In this document: positions 1-9,474 of the stretch, one piece after another
Layout: every line of letters starts with the position of its first letter
How positions within the stretch are numbered: position 1 is the stretch's first letter
From: Verrucomicrobiota bacterium
Lineage (GTDB): Bacteria; Verrucomicrobiota; Verrucomicrobiia; Verrucomicrobiales; DEV007
Length of the DNA stretch: 64,000 nt
Assembly: GCA_018970725.1 (NCBI GenBank)
Contig: JAGWVU010000010.1
Location: forward strand, 58,125-122,124
Direction: 5' to 3'
Made by a program: the position numbers and the translations under genes
The notes under the pieces: generated by a model
What the model saw: only the letters and a program-made list of their open reading frames with translations
Told to the model about the DNA's origin: nothing
Databases searched by the model: none

Positions 1-938
1 ATCCCGAACACCCGCTCCCCTGCGGCCAGCCCGGCCAGCACGAGCTGGTTGAGTTGATGCAACCGCGTCACCGGCTCGTAAAAATAAAGGGTCACGAGAT
101 AGAGGAAAGCAGTGAGATCCCCCACTTTCAGCTCACCCCGGAACGTGAGCCAGGCCCCGAACCCGATGACGATGACCCGGCCCAGCGAATTCAAAAACGC
201 CATGCCCGGTTTGTAAATCGACCAGACCCGCATCACCCCGAGCGTGGCCTCGCGGACCCGCCGGCTCGCCTCGTTGAAATGACCGTGCTCGCTCTCTTCC
301 AAGGCGTAGGACTTGATCTGCCGGATCCCGGCCAGATTGTCGTGCAACAGCGAATTCATCTCCCCGGTGGCCCTTCTCACCTTGGCATGACGGCCGCGCG
401 CCCCCTTGGTATAAAAAATCGCTCCGGCCACCAGAAACGGCACCGGGAACAAGGCGGCGGCCGCAAGCTGCGCATGGGTCAACACCATCATCACCCCCAC
501 CACGAGAATTTGCAGAATCGCCACCAAACCCTGCTCCACCCCGTCAATCAAGACCCGCTCCATGCTTTGCACGTCGTCGGACACGCAAGTCATGACGTCA
601 CCCGTCGGATGGTTGTCGAACCAAGCCAGCGGCAAGGTCTGCAAATGTTGATACAGATCGCTGCGCAAATCGAAAATCACCTTCTGCTCGAACGTGTTGT
701 TCAAACGAATCCGCAGGCAATCGAGCAACTCCTGCAACAGGAACGCCCCCAAGGCCGCCCCGATCAACGGAGGCAACCGCTCCATCCGCTGGTTCGGGAT
801 CACGTCGTCGATCACCACCTGGAGAATCTTCGGGAACACGATCACCATCGCGGTCCCCGCCGCCGCGCACCCCAGCTGGGCCAACGCCAGAAAGGGGTAG
901 CGACGCAAATACGCAAGGAGGCGGGCGATGGTTCTCAT
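1..938 (-). CDS. ABC transporter, transmembrane domain (partial)
   Basis: This is the N-terminal part (about 312 residues) of an MsbA/lipid-A-exporter-type ABC transporter; the gene runs off the left edge, so the ATP-binding domain lies outside. The visible protein starts MRTIARLLAYLRRYPF and has alternating hydrophobic helices with the conserved family segments WFDNHPTGDVM and ERVLIDGVEQGL (first cytoplasmic loop) and IKSYALEESEH (second loop). That pattern is typical of half-size exporters that work as dimers in the inner membrane. The start is uncertain: an in-frame ATG at 962 would add eight residues, and neither has a clear ribosome binding site. It is divergent from the SanA-like gene. 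Substrate cannot be deduced; lipid or drug export is the usual role. Confidence 0.85.
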   Translation of the reverse strand, partial: MRTIARLLAYLRRYPFLALAQLGCAAAGTAMVIVFPKILQVVIDDVIPNQRMERLPPLIGAALGAFLLQELLDCLRIRLNNTFEQKVIFDLRSDLYQHLQTLPLAWFDNHPTGDVMTCVSDDVQSMERVLIDGVEQGLVAILQILVVGVMMVLTHAQLAAAALFPVPFLVAGAIFYTKGARGRHAKVRRATGEMNSLLHDNLAGIRQIKSYALEESEHGHFNEASRRVREATLGVMRVWSIYKPGMAFLNSLGRVIVIGFGAWLTFRGELKVGDLTAFLYLVTLYFYEPVTRLHQLNQLVLAGLAAGERVFG

Positions 939-1042
939 GCGGGACCGGACAGGAATGCGCATGACACCGTATCGATTCCATGCAAGTGATCTTTGTGCCG
1001 GACAGGCCGCGTCACCCGCACGGCGGTCGTCCAACACCGAGC

Positions 1043-1729
1043 ATGAAGGCAACGCAACGGAATCACCCGTGGCTTCGATGGCTGCTGGCAGCGCTCATCG
1101 TTCCGCCCCTCGTGGCGGCCTTCTTCACGGCCGCGTGCAACGGCTGGGTCCTCTGGGAAACCCGTGACCTCGTCTATTCTTCGGTCGATGACCTGCCGCC
1201 CACCGCCGTCGGCGTGGTCCTCGGCACCTCGAAGAACATCGCGCCCAATCGCCCCAATCTTCACTTCCAAACCCGGATGGAGGCCACCGCACGCCTCTAC
1301 AAGGCCGGCCGCATCCGCCATGTCATCGTCAGCGGAGCCCAAAATTCCCGCTACTACGATGAACCGACCGACATGATGACCGCCCTCATCCAACTCGGCG
1401 TGCCCCCTTCCTCCATCACCCCGGATCGCTCCGGGTTCCGCACCCTGGACTCCGTGGTCCGCGTTGCCGAAGTCTTCGGGGAAACCCGCTACACCCTCGT
1501 CACCGACGATTTCCACATCAGTCGCGCCGTCTTCCTCGCCCGCCATCACGGGCACGACGCCATCGGATTCGCCGCCCCGGGCGTCGATCTCTCCCTCTCC
1601 TTCAAGAGCCGGTTCCGGGAAATCTTCGCCCGGGTCAAAGCCGTTCTGGACGTGTATCTCTTTGGCACCCAACCACGCGAACGGAGCCGCCCCAGCCATC
1701 TCACCGCTCATCCGCCCCATGGAAAGTAA
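1043..1729 (+). CDS. DUF218 family (SanA/YdcF-like) membrane-anchored protein
   Basis: A 228-residue protein with a basic N-terminus and one membrane helix (roughly residues 12-32), followed by a DUF218 domain. Seen motifs are VVLGTSKN near the domain start, an SGAQNSRYYDEPTDM segment, and TLVTDDFHISRAVFLA near the end, which match the SanA/ElyC group. Members are inner-membrane proteins with a periplasmic domain linked to envelope barrier function; their chemistry is unknown. ATG at 1043 was preferred over one at 980 because it places the positive charges directly before the membrane helix. Its stop overlaps the next gene by 11 bp, so the two are probably translated together. Confidence 0.85.
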   Translation: MKATQRNHPWLRWLLAALIVPPLVAAFFTAACNGWVLWETRDLVYSSVDDLPPTAVGVVLGTSKNIAPNRPNLHFQTRMEATARLYKAGRIRHVIVSGAQNSRYYDEPTDMMTALIQLGVPPSSITPDRSGFRTLDSVVRVAEVFGETRYTLVTDDFHISRAVFLARHHGHDAIGFAAPGVDLSLSFKSRFREIFARVKAVLDVYLFGTQPRERSRPSHLTAHPPHGK

Positions 1730-2321
1730 ACCCAACGGCCAACAACTCATCGAGCGATTGCTCCTCGACCCGGAGAACTGGGAACTCCGGCTCTCCGCCG
1801 CGGCCACCCTGGCCGCCGAGGGCCGCACCGGAGAATCCATCACCATTCTCGACTCCGCCCCCAACCCGCCCGATTCGGAGCCCGAGCTGCTGCAATGTGC
1901 GGAAATCTTCGCGCAGACCCAACCCGCCAAAGCCATCCAACTGCTGCACGACTGGCTGCGGGATCAGCCCACCTCCGCCATCGTCCATCTGGCCATGGCG
2001 GACACCGCCTTCCGACTCGGGGACATGGCCTCCGCCCAAGCCTACTACCGCCGCGGCATCGAACTCCAGCCCGTCTACCGCGATCCCGATCTGGAGGTCC
2101 GCTACGGTCTCCCGCCGGTCCGGACACAACCCTCACTTCCCGTTGCCACCGCCGAACCCGTCCCGCCCCCTGGAACGCAGACCAGCCCCGGCCCCGCGGA
2201 AAACCCCGGTTCGCCCAGCCCGGCCCTGGGTCTCTGGATCACCGCCGCCACCGCACTCGGCGTCTTCCTGCTGGGATGGCTGTTCACCATCCTCGCCCTG
2301 CGCTCCATGATCGGAGGCTGA
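1719..2321 (+). CDS. TPR-containing protein with C-terminal membrane anchor
   Basis: A 200-residue protein beginning MESKPNGQQLIERLL. Residues about 5-115 form three to four tetratricopeptide-like helix pairs (for example AAATLAAEGRTGESITIL and LAMADTAFRLGDMASAQAYY), which usually mediate protein-protein contacts. A proline-rich linker follows, then one C-terminal membrane helix (GLWITAATALGVFLLGWLFTI) ending four to five residues before an RSMIGG tail. The gene starts inside the last codons of the SanA-like gene, suggesting coupled expression and perhaps a shared envelope task. No catalytic domain is visible. Confidence 0.7.
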   Translation: MESKPNGQQLIERLLLDPENWELRLSAAATLAAEGRTGESITILDSAPNPPDSEPELLQCAEIFAQTQPAKAIQLLHDWLRDQPTSAIVHLAMADTAFRLGDMASAQAYYRRGIELQPVYRDPDLEVRYGLPPVRTQPSLPVATAEPVPPPGTQTSPGPAENPGSPSPALGLWITAATALGVFLLGWLFTILALRSMIGG

Positions 2322-2340
2322 ATGTCCGGCCCGGTGCCCT

Positions 2341-3567
2341 TTACGGAACCCGGAACTGGATCGTCTTGTTCCCGTCCCTCGGGTCCGGAATCTCGACCGG
2401 CGTGCCCGGGGCAATGCCGCGCACGTCGATCTCCCCGCTGTAGGTCGACAGGGTCACGAAACCGATCTTGCCCGGAACCGGACTGGCAAAGGGGAGACCG
2501 GCAAACTCGTCGGGCTTGGCCGGGGTCGAAGGCGGGGTCTCCCGTTTCGGAGGAGGAAGGGTCCCCGCCAAACCGGTCGAGGAAGGAACCCCGGGCGGCG
2601 CGGTCTTCGCCGGATCCGCAGCGGGACCACTCTGGGCCGGAGCCGGAGCCTCGACCGGCGGCATCGTCGCCTGTCCTCCCCGGAAAATTGGCGCGTTCGA
2701 CACCATGGCTGCCGAGCCGGGAGCTGGTGCGGGAATCAGAACGGGTTCCGATCCGGGGGCGGGCGGGACCGCAGGCGCCATCGGCTCCGGACCGGGTTCA
2801 CGACGGAAAATCGGGGCCTCTCCGGACGTGGGGTAAGGCTCCGCCTGGGCGACCGCACCGGGGACCATCACTGGTTCCTGCGCAGGTGGAGAGTCCGGGA
2901 GCGGCGGCAACGTGGTGGTGGCCAAGCCGGGACCGGGGTAAACCGGAGGCACCGCCGGCTGGGTGGTGTAGACGGGATACCGGCTGTCCAAGGGAGGCCT
3001 CGGCTGCATCCCCGGGTCGGGCGCGGCCACGGATCCCGGCGTCACGGGGCGTCCGTAGGGATCGGAAGGAACTCCCGCCACGCCCGGAACCTGATTCGGA
3101 TCGTAGCCGGGCCGGGGCTGCATCTGCCCCTGCGGTGCTATCTGACCCTGCGGATAGGCCGTTGCAGGGTCCGGGTAGACTCTGGCGGGTTCCGAGTCCA
3201 TCGGACGACGCACCGTGCTTTGGCTTTCCCCCCGATCCTTGTCCTTCCGCTTGCCGAAAAGACCGAACTTCCCTTTCTTCTCCGGCACCGGGACCGCCCG
3301 GGGCGGTCGGGTTGGCAGCGTTTCCGGGGTGTAGACCGGCGGATACACCATCTGGGGATAGGCCGGATTGGCCGGCTGCGGAGCTACCCCGCTAGGCGCG
3401 GGAACCACCCCGCCGGGTCCGGGAATCACGGGCACGGCCTGATAAATCGGAGAACCGTCGGTCTGAAACCCGCTCTGCTGCGCCTGCACGGCGTCAGGAC
3501 CCGCCCAAATGGCCAGACCAAGGCAGGCCGCCACCAAAAGGCGGATCGACCGGGAGAAAAAAAACAT
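2341..3567 (-). CDS. Secreted proline-rich hypothetical protein
   Basis: About 408 residues. The ATG at 3567 gives a classical signal peptide (FFFSRSIRLLVAACLGLAIW, then cleavage near AVQA-QQ); the frame stays open to a GTG at 3618 and an ATG at 3597. Most of the mature protein is low-complexity, rich in proline, alanine and glycine, with a short basic patch KKGKFGLFGKRKDKDR near residue 100 and two similar APIFRxE/G segments. The last 60 residues look folded (KIGFVTLSTYSGEIDVRGI, then VEIPDPRDGNKTIQFRVP), resembling a small beta domain. I do not recognise the family. Possible roles are an envelope or adhesion-type protein. It is convergent with the TPR gene 20 bp away. Confidence 0.65.
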   Translation of the reverse strand: MFFFSRSIRLLVAACLGLAIWAGPDAVQAQQSGFQTDGSPIYQAVPVIPGPGGVVPAPSGVAPQPANPAYPQMVYPPVYTPETLPTRPPRAVPVPEKKGKFGLFGKRKDKDRGESQSTVRRPMDSEPARVYPDPATAYPQGQIAPQGQMQPRPGYDPNQVPGVAGVPSDPYGRPVTPGSVAAPDPGMQPRPPLDSRYPVYTTQPAVPPVYPGPGLATTTLPPLPDSPPAQEPVMVPGAVAQAEPYPTSGEAPIFRREPGPEPMAPAVPPAPGSEPVLIPAPAPGSAAMVSNAPIFRGGQATMPPVEAPAPAQSGPAADPAKTAPPGVPSSTGLAGTLPPPKRETPPSTPAKPDEFAGLPFASPVPGKIGFVTLSTYSGEIDVRGIAPGTPVEIPDPRDGNKTIQFRVP

Positions 3568-3670
3568 TCGCACGGAGTTTAGGACCCTTCCAATCATGGG
3601 TTTGTTCAGCTGTGTCACGATACTATCGCCGCTACCAGATGTTTGAGCAAGAGCCCACTTGCGCTCTTCT

Positions 3671-3688
3671 TTGACGGTTGACGGTTGA
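3671..3688 (+). repeat. TTGACGG heptamer repeat upstream of alaS
   Basis: Two and a half direct copies of TTGACGG lie about 75 bp before the alaS start. Each resembles a -35 hexamer, so this may be part of the alaS promoter, but I see no good -10 box at the right distance. Function is a guess. Confidence 0.25.
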
Positions 3689-3759
3689 TTCTTGCCCCGG
3701 GAAGGCCGAAATACCGCTCCCCGAACGCAATCCCCCTTCTTTTACCCATTCCCCCTTTC

Positions 3760-6597
3760 ATGACTGCCAACGAACTGCGTCAATCCTTCCTCGATTTCTT
3801 CCAAGCCAGGGGCCACACCATCGTCCCCTCCGCCTCCCTGATGCCGACCAGCCCGAACCTGCTGTTCACCAACGCCGGGATGAACCAGTTCGTTCCCTAT
3901 TTCCTCGGCACCGAAAAAGCCCCCTTCCAGCCACCACGCGCCGCCGATACCCAGAAATGCATCCGCGCCGGCGGCAAACACAACGACCTCGAGGATGTCG
4001 GTTACGACACCTACCACCACACCCTCTTCGAGATGCTCGGGAACTGGTCGTTCGGGGATTACTTCAAAGCCGAGGCCATCCAATGGGCCTGGGAACTGGT
4101 GGTCGACACCTGGGGCTTTCCTCCCAAACGCCTCTACACCACCGTCTACCAACCCGGCCCCGGCGACCCCTCCGAATTCGATCAGGAGGCCTACGACCAC
4201 TGGGCCCGCCTCTTCACCAAGGCCGGTCTCGATCCCAAGGTCCACATCGTCAATGGCAACGTGAAGGACAATTTCTGGGCCATGGGCGACACCGGCCCCT
4301 GCGGCCCCTGTTCCGAACTCCACGTCGATCTCACCCCGAAAGGCGATACCAAGGGCAAGCTGGTCAACGCCGGCGATCCCCGTTGCATCGAAATCTGGAA
4401 CCTCGTCTTCATCCAGTTCAATCGCGACGAGGACGGCACCTACCGGCCCCTCCCGTCCCAGCACGTCGACACCGGCATGGGCTTCGAACGCGCCTGCTCC
4501 ATCATGCAGTGCACCAAGGGCTTCAAGGATTTCCGCAAACTCGCCTCCAATTACGATACCGACGTCTTCGCCCCCATCTTTGCCAAATTGACGGACCTCA
4601 CCGGCCGCAAATACACCGCTACTGTTCCCGCCTCGCGCACCGGCCTCGATGATCAGGAACAGACCGATGTCGCTTTCCGGGTCATCGGCGACCACATCCG
4701 CACCCTCTCCTTCTCCATTGCCGACGGCATTCTCCCCGGAAACAAAGGCCGCAACTACGTCCTCCGTGGCATCCTCCGCCGCGCCGTCCGCTTTGGCCGC
4801 CAGCTCGGACTGGGCGAGGGGGAACCGTTCCTGCCCAAACTCGTCCCCGTCCTCGTGGAGCACTTCGGCCAGGCCTTCCCCGAATTGCGCACCCAGCAGA
4901 GCGCCATCGGGGAAACCCTCGCCGCCGAGGAAAACCTCTTCAACCGCACCCTCGACCGCGGCCTGAAATTCTTTGACGACGCCGCCACCAAGGCCCGGGC
5001 CGCCCAAACCGCTTTCCCCCCGGACATGGTGGTCAAGCTCTGGGAAACCTACGGCTTTCCGCTTGATCTCACCGGACTCATGCTTACCGAGCGGGGCCTC
5101 GCCACCGATCAAGCCCAGGTCGAAGCCCTCATCGAAAAACACCGGCACACCGGCTCCGAAGGGCAAACCTCACAGGTCGTTTCCGCCGTCAAGATCGAGT
5201 CCAGCGTCGTGTCCACCTTCGTCGGCTATGACAAGGATGAAGTCTTCGCCAACCTGGTGGAACTGATCGAGGACGGCGGCGAAATCATCGCGATCGTCGA
5301 CCAAAGCCCGTTCTACATCGAGAAAGGCGGCCAGACGGGCGATACCGGCGTCCTCATTTTCAACCGCCAGCGCATCCCCGTGCTCGCCGCCTCCCTGGCC
5401 GGGGAAGCGGTCTGCCTCCATCTCGGACGCCGCCCCAAATCCCTCGTCACCGGCGCCCGGGTCCGCCTCCGGGTCGATCAGATGCGGCGGCGCGAGATCG
5501 AGGCCCACCACACCGCTACCCACCTCCTCCACTGGGCCCTCCACGAAAAGGTCGACCGCGACGCCGTCCAACAGGGTTCCCTCGTGGCCCCGGAACGACT
5601 CCGGTTCGACTTCAACAGCAAGGCCCTGACCTCCGGGCAACTCGCCGCCGTCGAACAAGCGGTGAACGAACGCATCGCCGCCGCCGAGCCGGTCTTCTGG
5701 GCCGAGGTTCCGCACAAGCAGATCCAAGGCCGCGCCGATATCATGCAGTTCTTCGGCGACAAATACGGAGACATCGTCCGCGTGGTCCAGATCGGCGGCG
5801 GGAAAGCACAACTCAACGGTTATTCAATGGAGCTCTGTGGCGGCACCCACGTCCGCAACACCCAGATCATCGGCCTCTGCGTCATCAAGTCCGAGGGCGC
5901 CGTCGCCGCCGGCATCCGCCGCATCGAAGCCCTCTGCGGCCGCGCCGCCAAGGCTTACCTCGCCGAAACATTCTCCGCCCTCCAAACGGAAATCGCCGAC
6001 TTGAACCGTCAGGCCGCCGACCTCGCCATCGATCTGGGCGAAAAAGCGCCCGCTCCCGTCATCCTCGAAATCCCCCGGACAGGGTTCCTCCAAGCCAAGG
6101 ACATGCCCCGCATCACCGGGGCGCTCGGCGGACTCCGCTCCACCCGCGATGCCCTCCGCGAACACGTCCTCGACCTCCGCAAAAAGATCCAGAAGCGCGA
6201 AGCCAGGGACCGGGCCGCCCAAGCGGATTCCGTGCTCGGCGAACTCGTGGCCCGGGCCCAAACAGAAACCCCGGCCCTTCCCGCAATCATCCACGATTTT
6301 GGCGAGGGCGACGGCGAACTCGTCCTCGAAGCCCTCAGCAGCCTCAAAAAACGCCAATTCCCGGGCGTCGCCATCCTCACCGCCGTGGAACCTCAGGAAA
6401 AGAAGGTGCACATCGGCATCTCCGTCGATCCCGGACGCACCAAGGAAGCGAATGCCGGGGACCTCATGAAGGAACTCGCCCCCATCGTGGGCGGACGGGG
6501 CGGCGGCAAGCCTGAACTCGCGCGCGGCGCCGGCTCGGAACCCGCCAAGGTCGGGGAACTGCTGGACGCGGCACGCCGCCGGCTGGCCAAGGCCTGA
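3760..6597 (+). CDS. alaS: Alanine--tRNA ligase
   Basis: A 945-residue cytoplasmic enzyme that charges tRNA-Ala with alanine. The class II catalytic core begins ELRQSFLDFFQARGH and contains the hallmark LFTNAGMNQF and DVGYDTYHHTLFEMLGNWSF segments. The editing domain, which removes mis-charged serine or glycine, has both zinc-binding motifs: HTATH at about residue 584-588 and CGGTH at about 692-696. The C-terminal DHHA1/C-Ala region ends with GGRGGGKPELARGAG near residue 911-925. ATG at 3760 was chosen because it begins the conserved N-terminus; an upstream ATG adds 25 residues with no homology. It is full-length compared with the family (about 870-960) and is followed 33 bp later by a pseudouridine synthase. 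Confidence 0.97.
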   Translation: MTANELRQSFLDFFQARGHTIVPSASLMPTSPNLLFTNAGMNQFVPYFLGTEKAPFQPPRAADTQKCIRAGGKHNDLEDVGYDTYHHTLFEMLGNWSFGDYFKAEAIQWAWELVVDTWGFPPKRLYTTVYQPGPGDPSEFDQEAYDHWARLFTKAGLDPKVHIVNGNVKDNFWAMGDTGPCGPCSELHVDLTPKGDTKGKLVNAGDPRCIEIWNLVFIQFNRDEDGTYRPLPSQHVDTGMGFERACSIMQCTKGFKDFRKLASNYDTDVFAPIFAKLTDLTGRKYTATVPASRTGLDDQEQTDVAFRVIGDHIRTLSFSIADGILPGNKGRNYVLRGILRRAVRFGRQLGLGEGEPFLPKLVPVLVEHFGQAFPELRTQQSAIGETLAAEENLFNRTLDRGLKFFDDAATKARAAQTAFPPDMVVKLWETYGFPLDLTGLMLTERGLATDQAQVEALIEKHRHTGSEGQTSQVVSAVKIESSVVSTFVGYDKDEVFANLVELIEDGGEIIAIVDQSPFYIEKGGQTGDTGVLIFNRQRIPVLAASLAGEAVCLHLGRRPKSLVTGARVRLRVDQMRRREIEAHHTATHLLHWALHEKVDRDAVQQGSLVAPERLRFDFNSKALTSGQLAAVEQAVNERIAAAEPVFWAEVPHKQIQGRADIMQFFGDKYGDIVRVVQIGGGKAQLNGYSMELCGGTHVRNTQIIGLCVIKSEGAVAAGIRRIEALCGRAAKAYLAETFSALQTEIADLNRQAADLAIDLGEKAPAPVILEIPRTGFLQAKDMPRITGALGGLRSTRDALREHVLDLRKKIQKREARDRAAQADSVLGELVARAQTETPALPAIIHDFGEGDGELVLEALSSLKKRQFPGVAILTAVEPQEKKVHIGISVDPGRTKEANAGDLMKELAPIVGGRGGGKPELARGAGSEPAKVGELLDAARRRLAKA

Positions 6598-6630
6598 GCC
6601 TCACCTCCCCCGGGTCCGGAGCACGGCACC

Positions 6631-7416
6631 ATGAAACTCGACCGTCTCCTCGCGCGACACCGGCGCATGGGCCGGGTCGCCGCGCGCCGGGCGCTGGCCG
6701 CGGGACGGGTCCGGGTCGACGGAGTGATCGTCCGGGATCGGGAGCGCGAGGTGGATCGATTCCGCGCGGTCTTGCTGGACGAGGTTGTGGTCCAAGGAAC
6801 CGAGCAGGCCCGATACCTGATGTGCCACAAACCGGCGGGCTGGCTCAGCGCCACCTCGGACCCGGTCCATCGCACCGTGCTCGACCTGATCGATGCCCCC
6901 GCGAGGGAAGAGCTTCATCTCGTCGGTCGTCTCGACCGGGCGTCGACCGGCTTGATCCTGCTGACCAATGACGGACGATGGTCCAAAGCCGTTCTCTCCG
7001 CGGCCAACAAGGTGCCGAAGGTCTACCTCGTGGAAACCGCGGAGCCAATCGCGCAAGGGGCTGCGGAAGCTTTTGCCGCGGGCTTCTGGTTTCCCACGGA
7101 ACAAGCCTTCACCCTGCCGGCCAAACTGGAGATCACCGGGGACCGAAACGCCCGCGTCACCCTGGAGGAAGGGCGCTACCACCAGATCAAGCGCATGTTC
7201 AAACGCATCGGAAACCGCGTGACCTCGCTCCACCGGATCCGCATTGGAGAGCTCGACCTGCCGGCTGATCTCCCCGAGGGCGCTTGGCGTGAATTGACCC
7301 CGGAGCAAGTCCGGCTCGTCACCCGCGCGTCTGCCCGCTTCCCCGCAGCAGATACTTGTAACTCGTCAACTCCACCAAACCCATCGGCCCCCGGGCATGC
7401 AGCTTGTCCGTGCTGA
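6631..7416 (+). CDS. RsuA/RluB-family rRNA pseudouridine synthase
   Basis: A 261-residue enzyme converting a specific uridine in rRNA to pseudouridine. An N-terminal S4 RNA-binding domain (about residues 1-60, KLDRLLARHRRMGRVAARRAL) precedes the catalytic domain with the signature GRLDRASTGLILLTNDG; the aspartate at about residue 102 is the expected nucleophile. EGRYHQIKRMFKRIGNRVTSLHRIRIG is the other conserved block, seen here in two adjacent pieces. The arrangement fits RsuA (16S U516), but RluB/E/F cannot be excluded. The last 30 or so residues are proline/serine-rich and lie antisense to the end of proA, overlapping it by 98 bp; this tail is probably not functional. Confidence 0.9.
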   Translation: MKLDRLLARHRRMGRVAARRALAAGRVRVDGVIVRDREREVDRFRAVLLDEVVVQGTEQARYLMCHKPAGWLSATSDPVHRTVLDLIDAPAREELHLVGRLDRASTGLILLTNDGRWSKAVLSAANKVPKVYLVETAEPIAQGAAEAFAAGFWFPTEQAFTLPAKLEITGDRNARVTLEEGRYHQIKRMFKRIGNRVTSLHRIRIGELDLPADLPEGAWRELTPEQVRLVTRASARFPAADTCNSSTPPNPSAPGHAACPC

Positions 7417-8578
7417 TCCCGATCTCCGCGCCGAATCCGAATTCCTCCCCGTCGGTGAATCGCGTCGAGGCATTCACGTAGACGGTGGCGGAATCGATCC
7501 CGGTCAGAAAACGCTCCCCCGCCGCTTCGTCCTCCGTCACGATGCAATCGCTGTGCCGGGATCCATGGGCATTGATGTGGTCCATCGCCGCATCCAGCCC
7601 GCCCACCACCTTGACCGCAAGAATCAGGTCGAGATACTCCGTGTCCCAGTCTTCCTCCGTGGCTTCCCCGATGCCCGGAAGGATCTCCCGCGTCCTTCCG
7701 TCCCCCCGCAACTCCACTCCCCGCGCCGTCAACGCCGATGCGACCCACGGCAGAAACGCCTCCGCCACCGCCTCGTGCACCAGCAACGTTTCCATCGCGT
7801 TGCAGGCGGACGGCTTGGCGCATTTGGCGTCGATGCAAATTTCCACGGCCATTTCAAGATTCGCCCCGGCATCGACAAACGTGTGGCAGATCCCGTCGTA
7901 ATGCTTGATCACCGGCATCCGTGCCAAGGAAACCACCGTTTCAATCAAGCCCTTGCCGCCGCGCGGGATGATGAGATCCAAATACGCGTCCATCTCCGCC
8001 AGGTGCCGGACGCTCTCCCGATCCGTGAACGGCACCAGCTGGATGGCGTGCTCCGGCATCCCGGCCGCGCTGCCGCCCCGGGCCATCGCGGCCGCAATCG
8101 CCCGGTTGGAATGAAAGGCTTCCGATCCTCCCCGCAAAATGGTCGCGTTGCCACTCTTGAAACAAAGCACCGCCGCATCGCTGGTCACATTGGGGCGCGA
8201 CTCGAAGATGATCCCGATCGTCCCGATCGGCACCCGCTTCTTCACGATCCGCAACCCGTTCGGCCGGGTCCAATCCGCGAGGATTTCCCCCACGGGATCC
8301 GGCAATCCGGCCACCTTGCGCACGCCCCCGGCCATGGCGGCGAGTCGTTTCGGATTGAGCAGCAAACGATCCACCAGCGCCGCGCTCAATCCCTTGGACG
8401 CGGCGGCCGCCACATCCCGGGCGTTCGCCTCCAGAATCTCCGCGCCCTCGGCCTCGATCTGATCGGCCATCCCCATCAGAATACGGTTCTTGTCCCCGGC
8501 GGAAAGTTTGACGAGGTCGAGCGCGGCTTTTTTCGCCTGCCGGCCAAGGAGCAGGATGGCGTCTTTGAGGTCAGACAT
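7319..8578 (-). CDS. proA: Gamma-glutamyl phosphate reductase
   Basis: A 419-residue enzyme, the second step of proline synthesis: NADPH-dependent reduction of glutamyl-5-phosphate to glutamate semialdehyde. Conserved segments include GTIGIIFESRPNVTSDAAVLC, seen in two parts, the GNATILRGGSEA nucleotide-binding loop, and KPSACNAMETLLVH carrying the catalytic cysteine. The length matches E. coli ProA (417). ATG at 8578 overlaps the proB stop (ATGTCTGA), so translation is coupled with proB. The 3' end overlaps the convergent pseudouridine synthase gene. Confidence 0.96.
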   Translation of the reverse strand: MSDLKDAILLLGRQAKKAALDLVKLSAGDKNRILMGMADQIEAEGAEILEANARDVAAAASKGLSAALVDRLLLNPKRLAAMAGGVRKVAGLPDPVGEILADWTRPNGLRIVKKRVPIGTIGIIFESRPNVTSDAAVLCFKSGNATILRGGSEAFHSNRAIAAAMARGGSAAGMPEHAIQLVPFTDRESVRHLAEMDAYLDLIIPRGGKGLIETVVSLARMPVIKHYDGICHTFVDAGANLEMAVEICIDAKCAKPSACNAMETLLVHEAVAEAFLPWVASALTARGVELRGDGRTREILPGIGEATEEDWDTEYLDLILAVKVVGGLDAAMDHINAHGSRHSDCIVTEDEAAGERFLTGIDSATVYVNASTRFTDGEEFGFGAEIGISTDKLHARGPMGLVELTSYKYLLRGSGQTRG

Positions 8579-9440
8579 GGGTCTGTGGGGGAAAATCGGA
8601 ATCATCGCGCCGCCCGGCCACGAGGAAGCGGGTGCAGAATCCCTGACCGGCGATGACTTGCGGGAGTTGCTCCGGGTGTTTGCCATCCGCGATCACCGCC
8701 TCGATGCCGCCTTCGACGGCGTGAGCCACCCAACGAAGCTTCGAACCCATCCCGCCGACGGAGCCGTGGCCGATCTCCCCGCTCACAAATCCCGTCACCG
8801 AGGCAATGTCGGTCACCTCCCGGATGATGTCGCGGTCGTCCTTGCGGTCGTCGGAATAAAGGCCGGGAACACTGGTCAACACAATCAGCAGATCGGCCCC
8901 CACCAACCGGGCGACTTGGGCGGAAAGCCGGTCGTTATCCCCCGTTTTCAACTCATAGATCGCCACGGAATCGTTCTCGTTGATGATCGGGACGATGTCG
9001 TTGCGGGTAAAGAGGTGATCGATCGTGTTGCGCACGTTCTCCCGGCGCTTGTCCACCTCGAAGTCCTCGTTGGTCAGGAGCAACTGCGCCACCTTGAGCT
9101 GGTATTGGCGGAACCCGCTATCGTAGATCTGCATCAAACGGGCTTGGCCCACCGCCGCACACGCCTGGAGCATTCCCGTGTCTCCGGGCCGCCGCAGCAG
9201 GTCAAAGGCGTGCAGCCCCGCCCCCACCGCACCGCTGGTCACCATCAGCACTTGGTGCCCTTCACGCACCACGTCCGAAACCGCCTGGATCAAACGGCTC
9301 AACACCGCATGATCCAACTCCGCCGTCACCTGCCGCGTCAATACGCCGGTTCCCACCTTGATCACGACTCGTTTGCCTCCCGGATTCATCAGGCCCGGAA
9401 ATTCCCTTGCCTCGGGCCGCGTGTAAAGTAGTGTTTCCAT
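8571..9440 (-). CDS. proB: Glutamate 5-kinase, short form without PUA domain
   Basis: About 289 residues. It phosphorylates glutamate, the first and usually feedback-controlled step of proline synthesis. The amino-acid kinase fold is clear: KRVVIKVGTGVLT at the start, VTSGAVGAG, PIINENDSVA, DNDRLSA, and GSVGGMGSKLRWV with the conserved lysine region. It ends soon after the kinase domain, so the C-terminal PUA domain of E. coli ProB (367 residues) is absent; short forms occur in many bacteria. ATG at 9440 is used because an in-frame start at 9488 would run into the tRNA-Arg gene; ATG 9389, directly before the kinase domain, is an alternative. Its last 8 bp overlap proA. Confidence 0.93.
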   Translation of the reverse strand: METLLYTRPEAREFPGLMNPGGKRVVIKVGTGVLTRQVTAELDHAVLSRLIQAVSDVVREGHQVLMVTSGAVGAGLHAFDLLRRPGDTGMLQACAAVGQARLMQIYDSGFRQYQLKVAQLLLTNEDFEVDKRRENVRNTIDHLFTRNDIVPIINENDSVAIYELKTGDNDRLSAQVARLVGADLLIVLTSVPGLYSDDRKDDRDIIREVTDIASVTGFVSGEIGHGSVGGMGSKLRWVAHAVEGGIEAVIADGKHPEQLPQVIAGQGFCTRFLVAGRRDDSDFPPQTHV

Positions 9441-9474
9441 CCGTCCCGGGGTTCTTTCCTCCGGGACCGACTGC

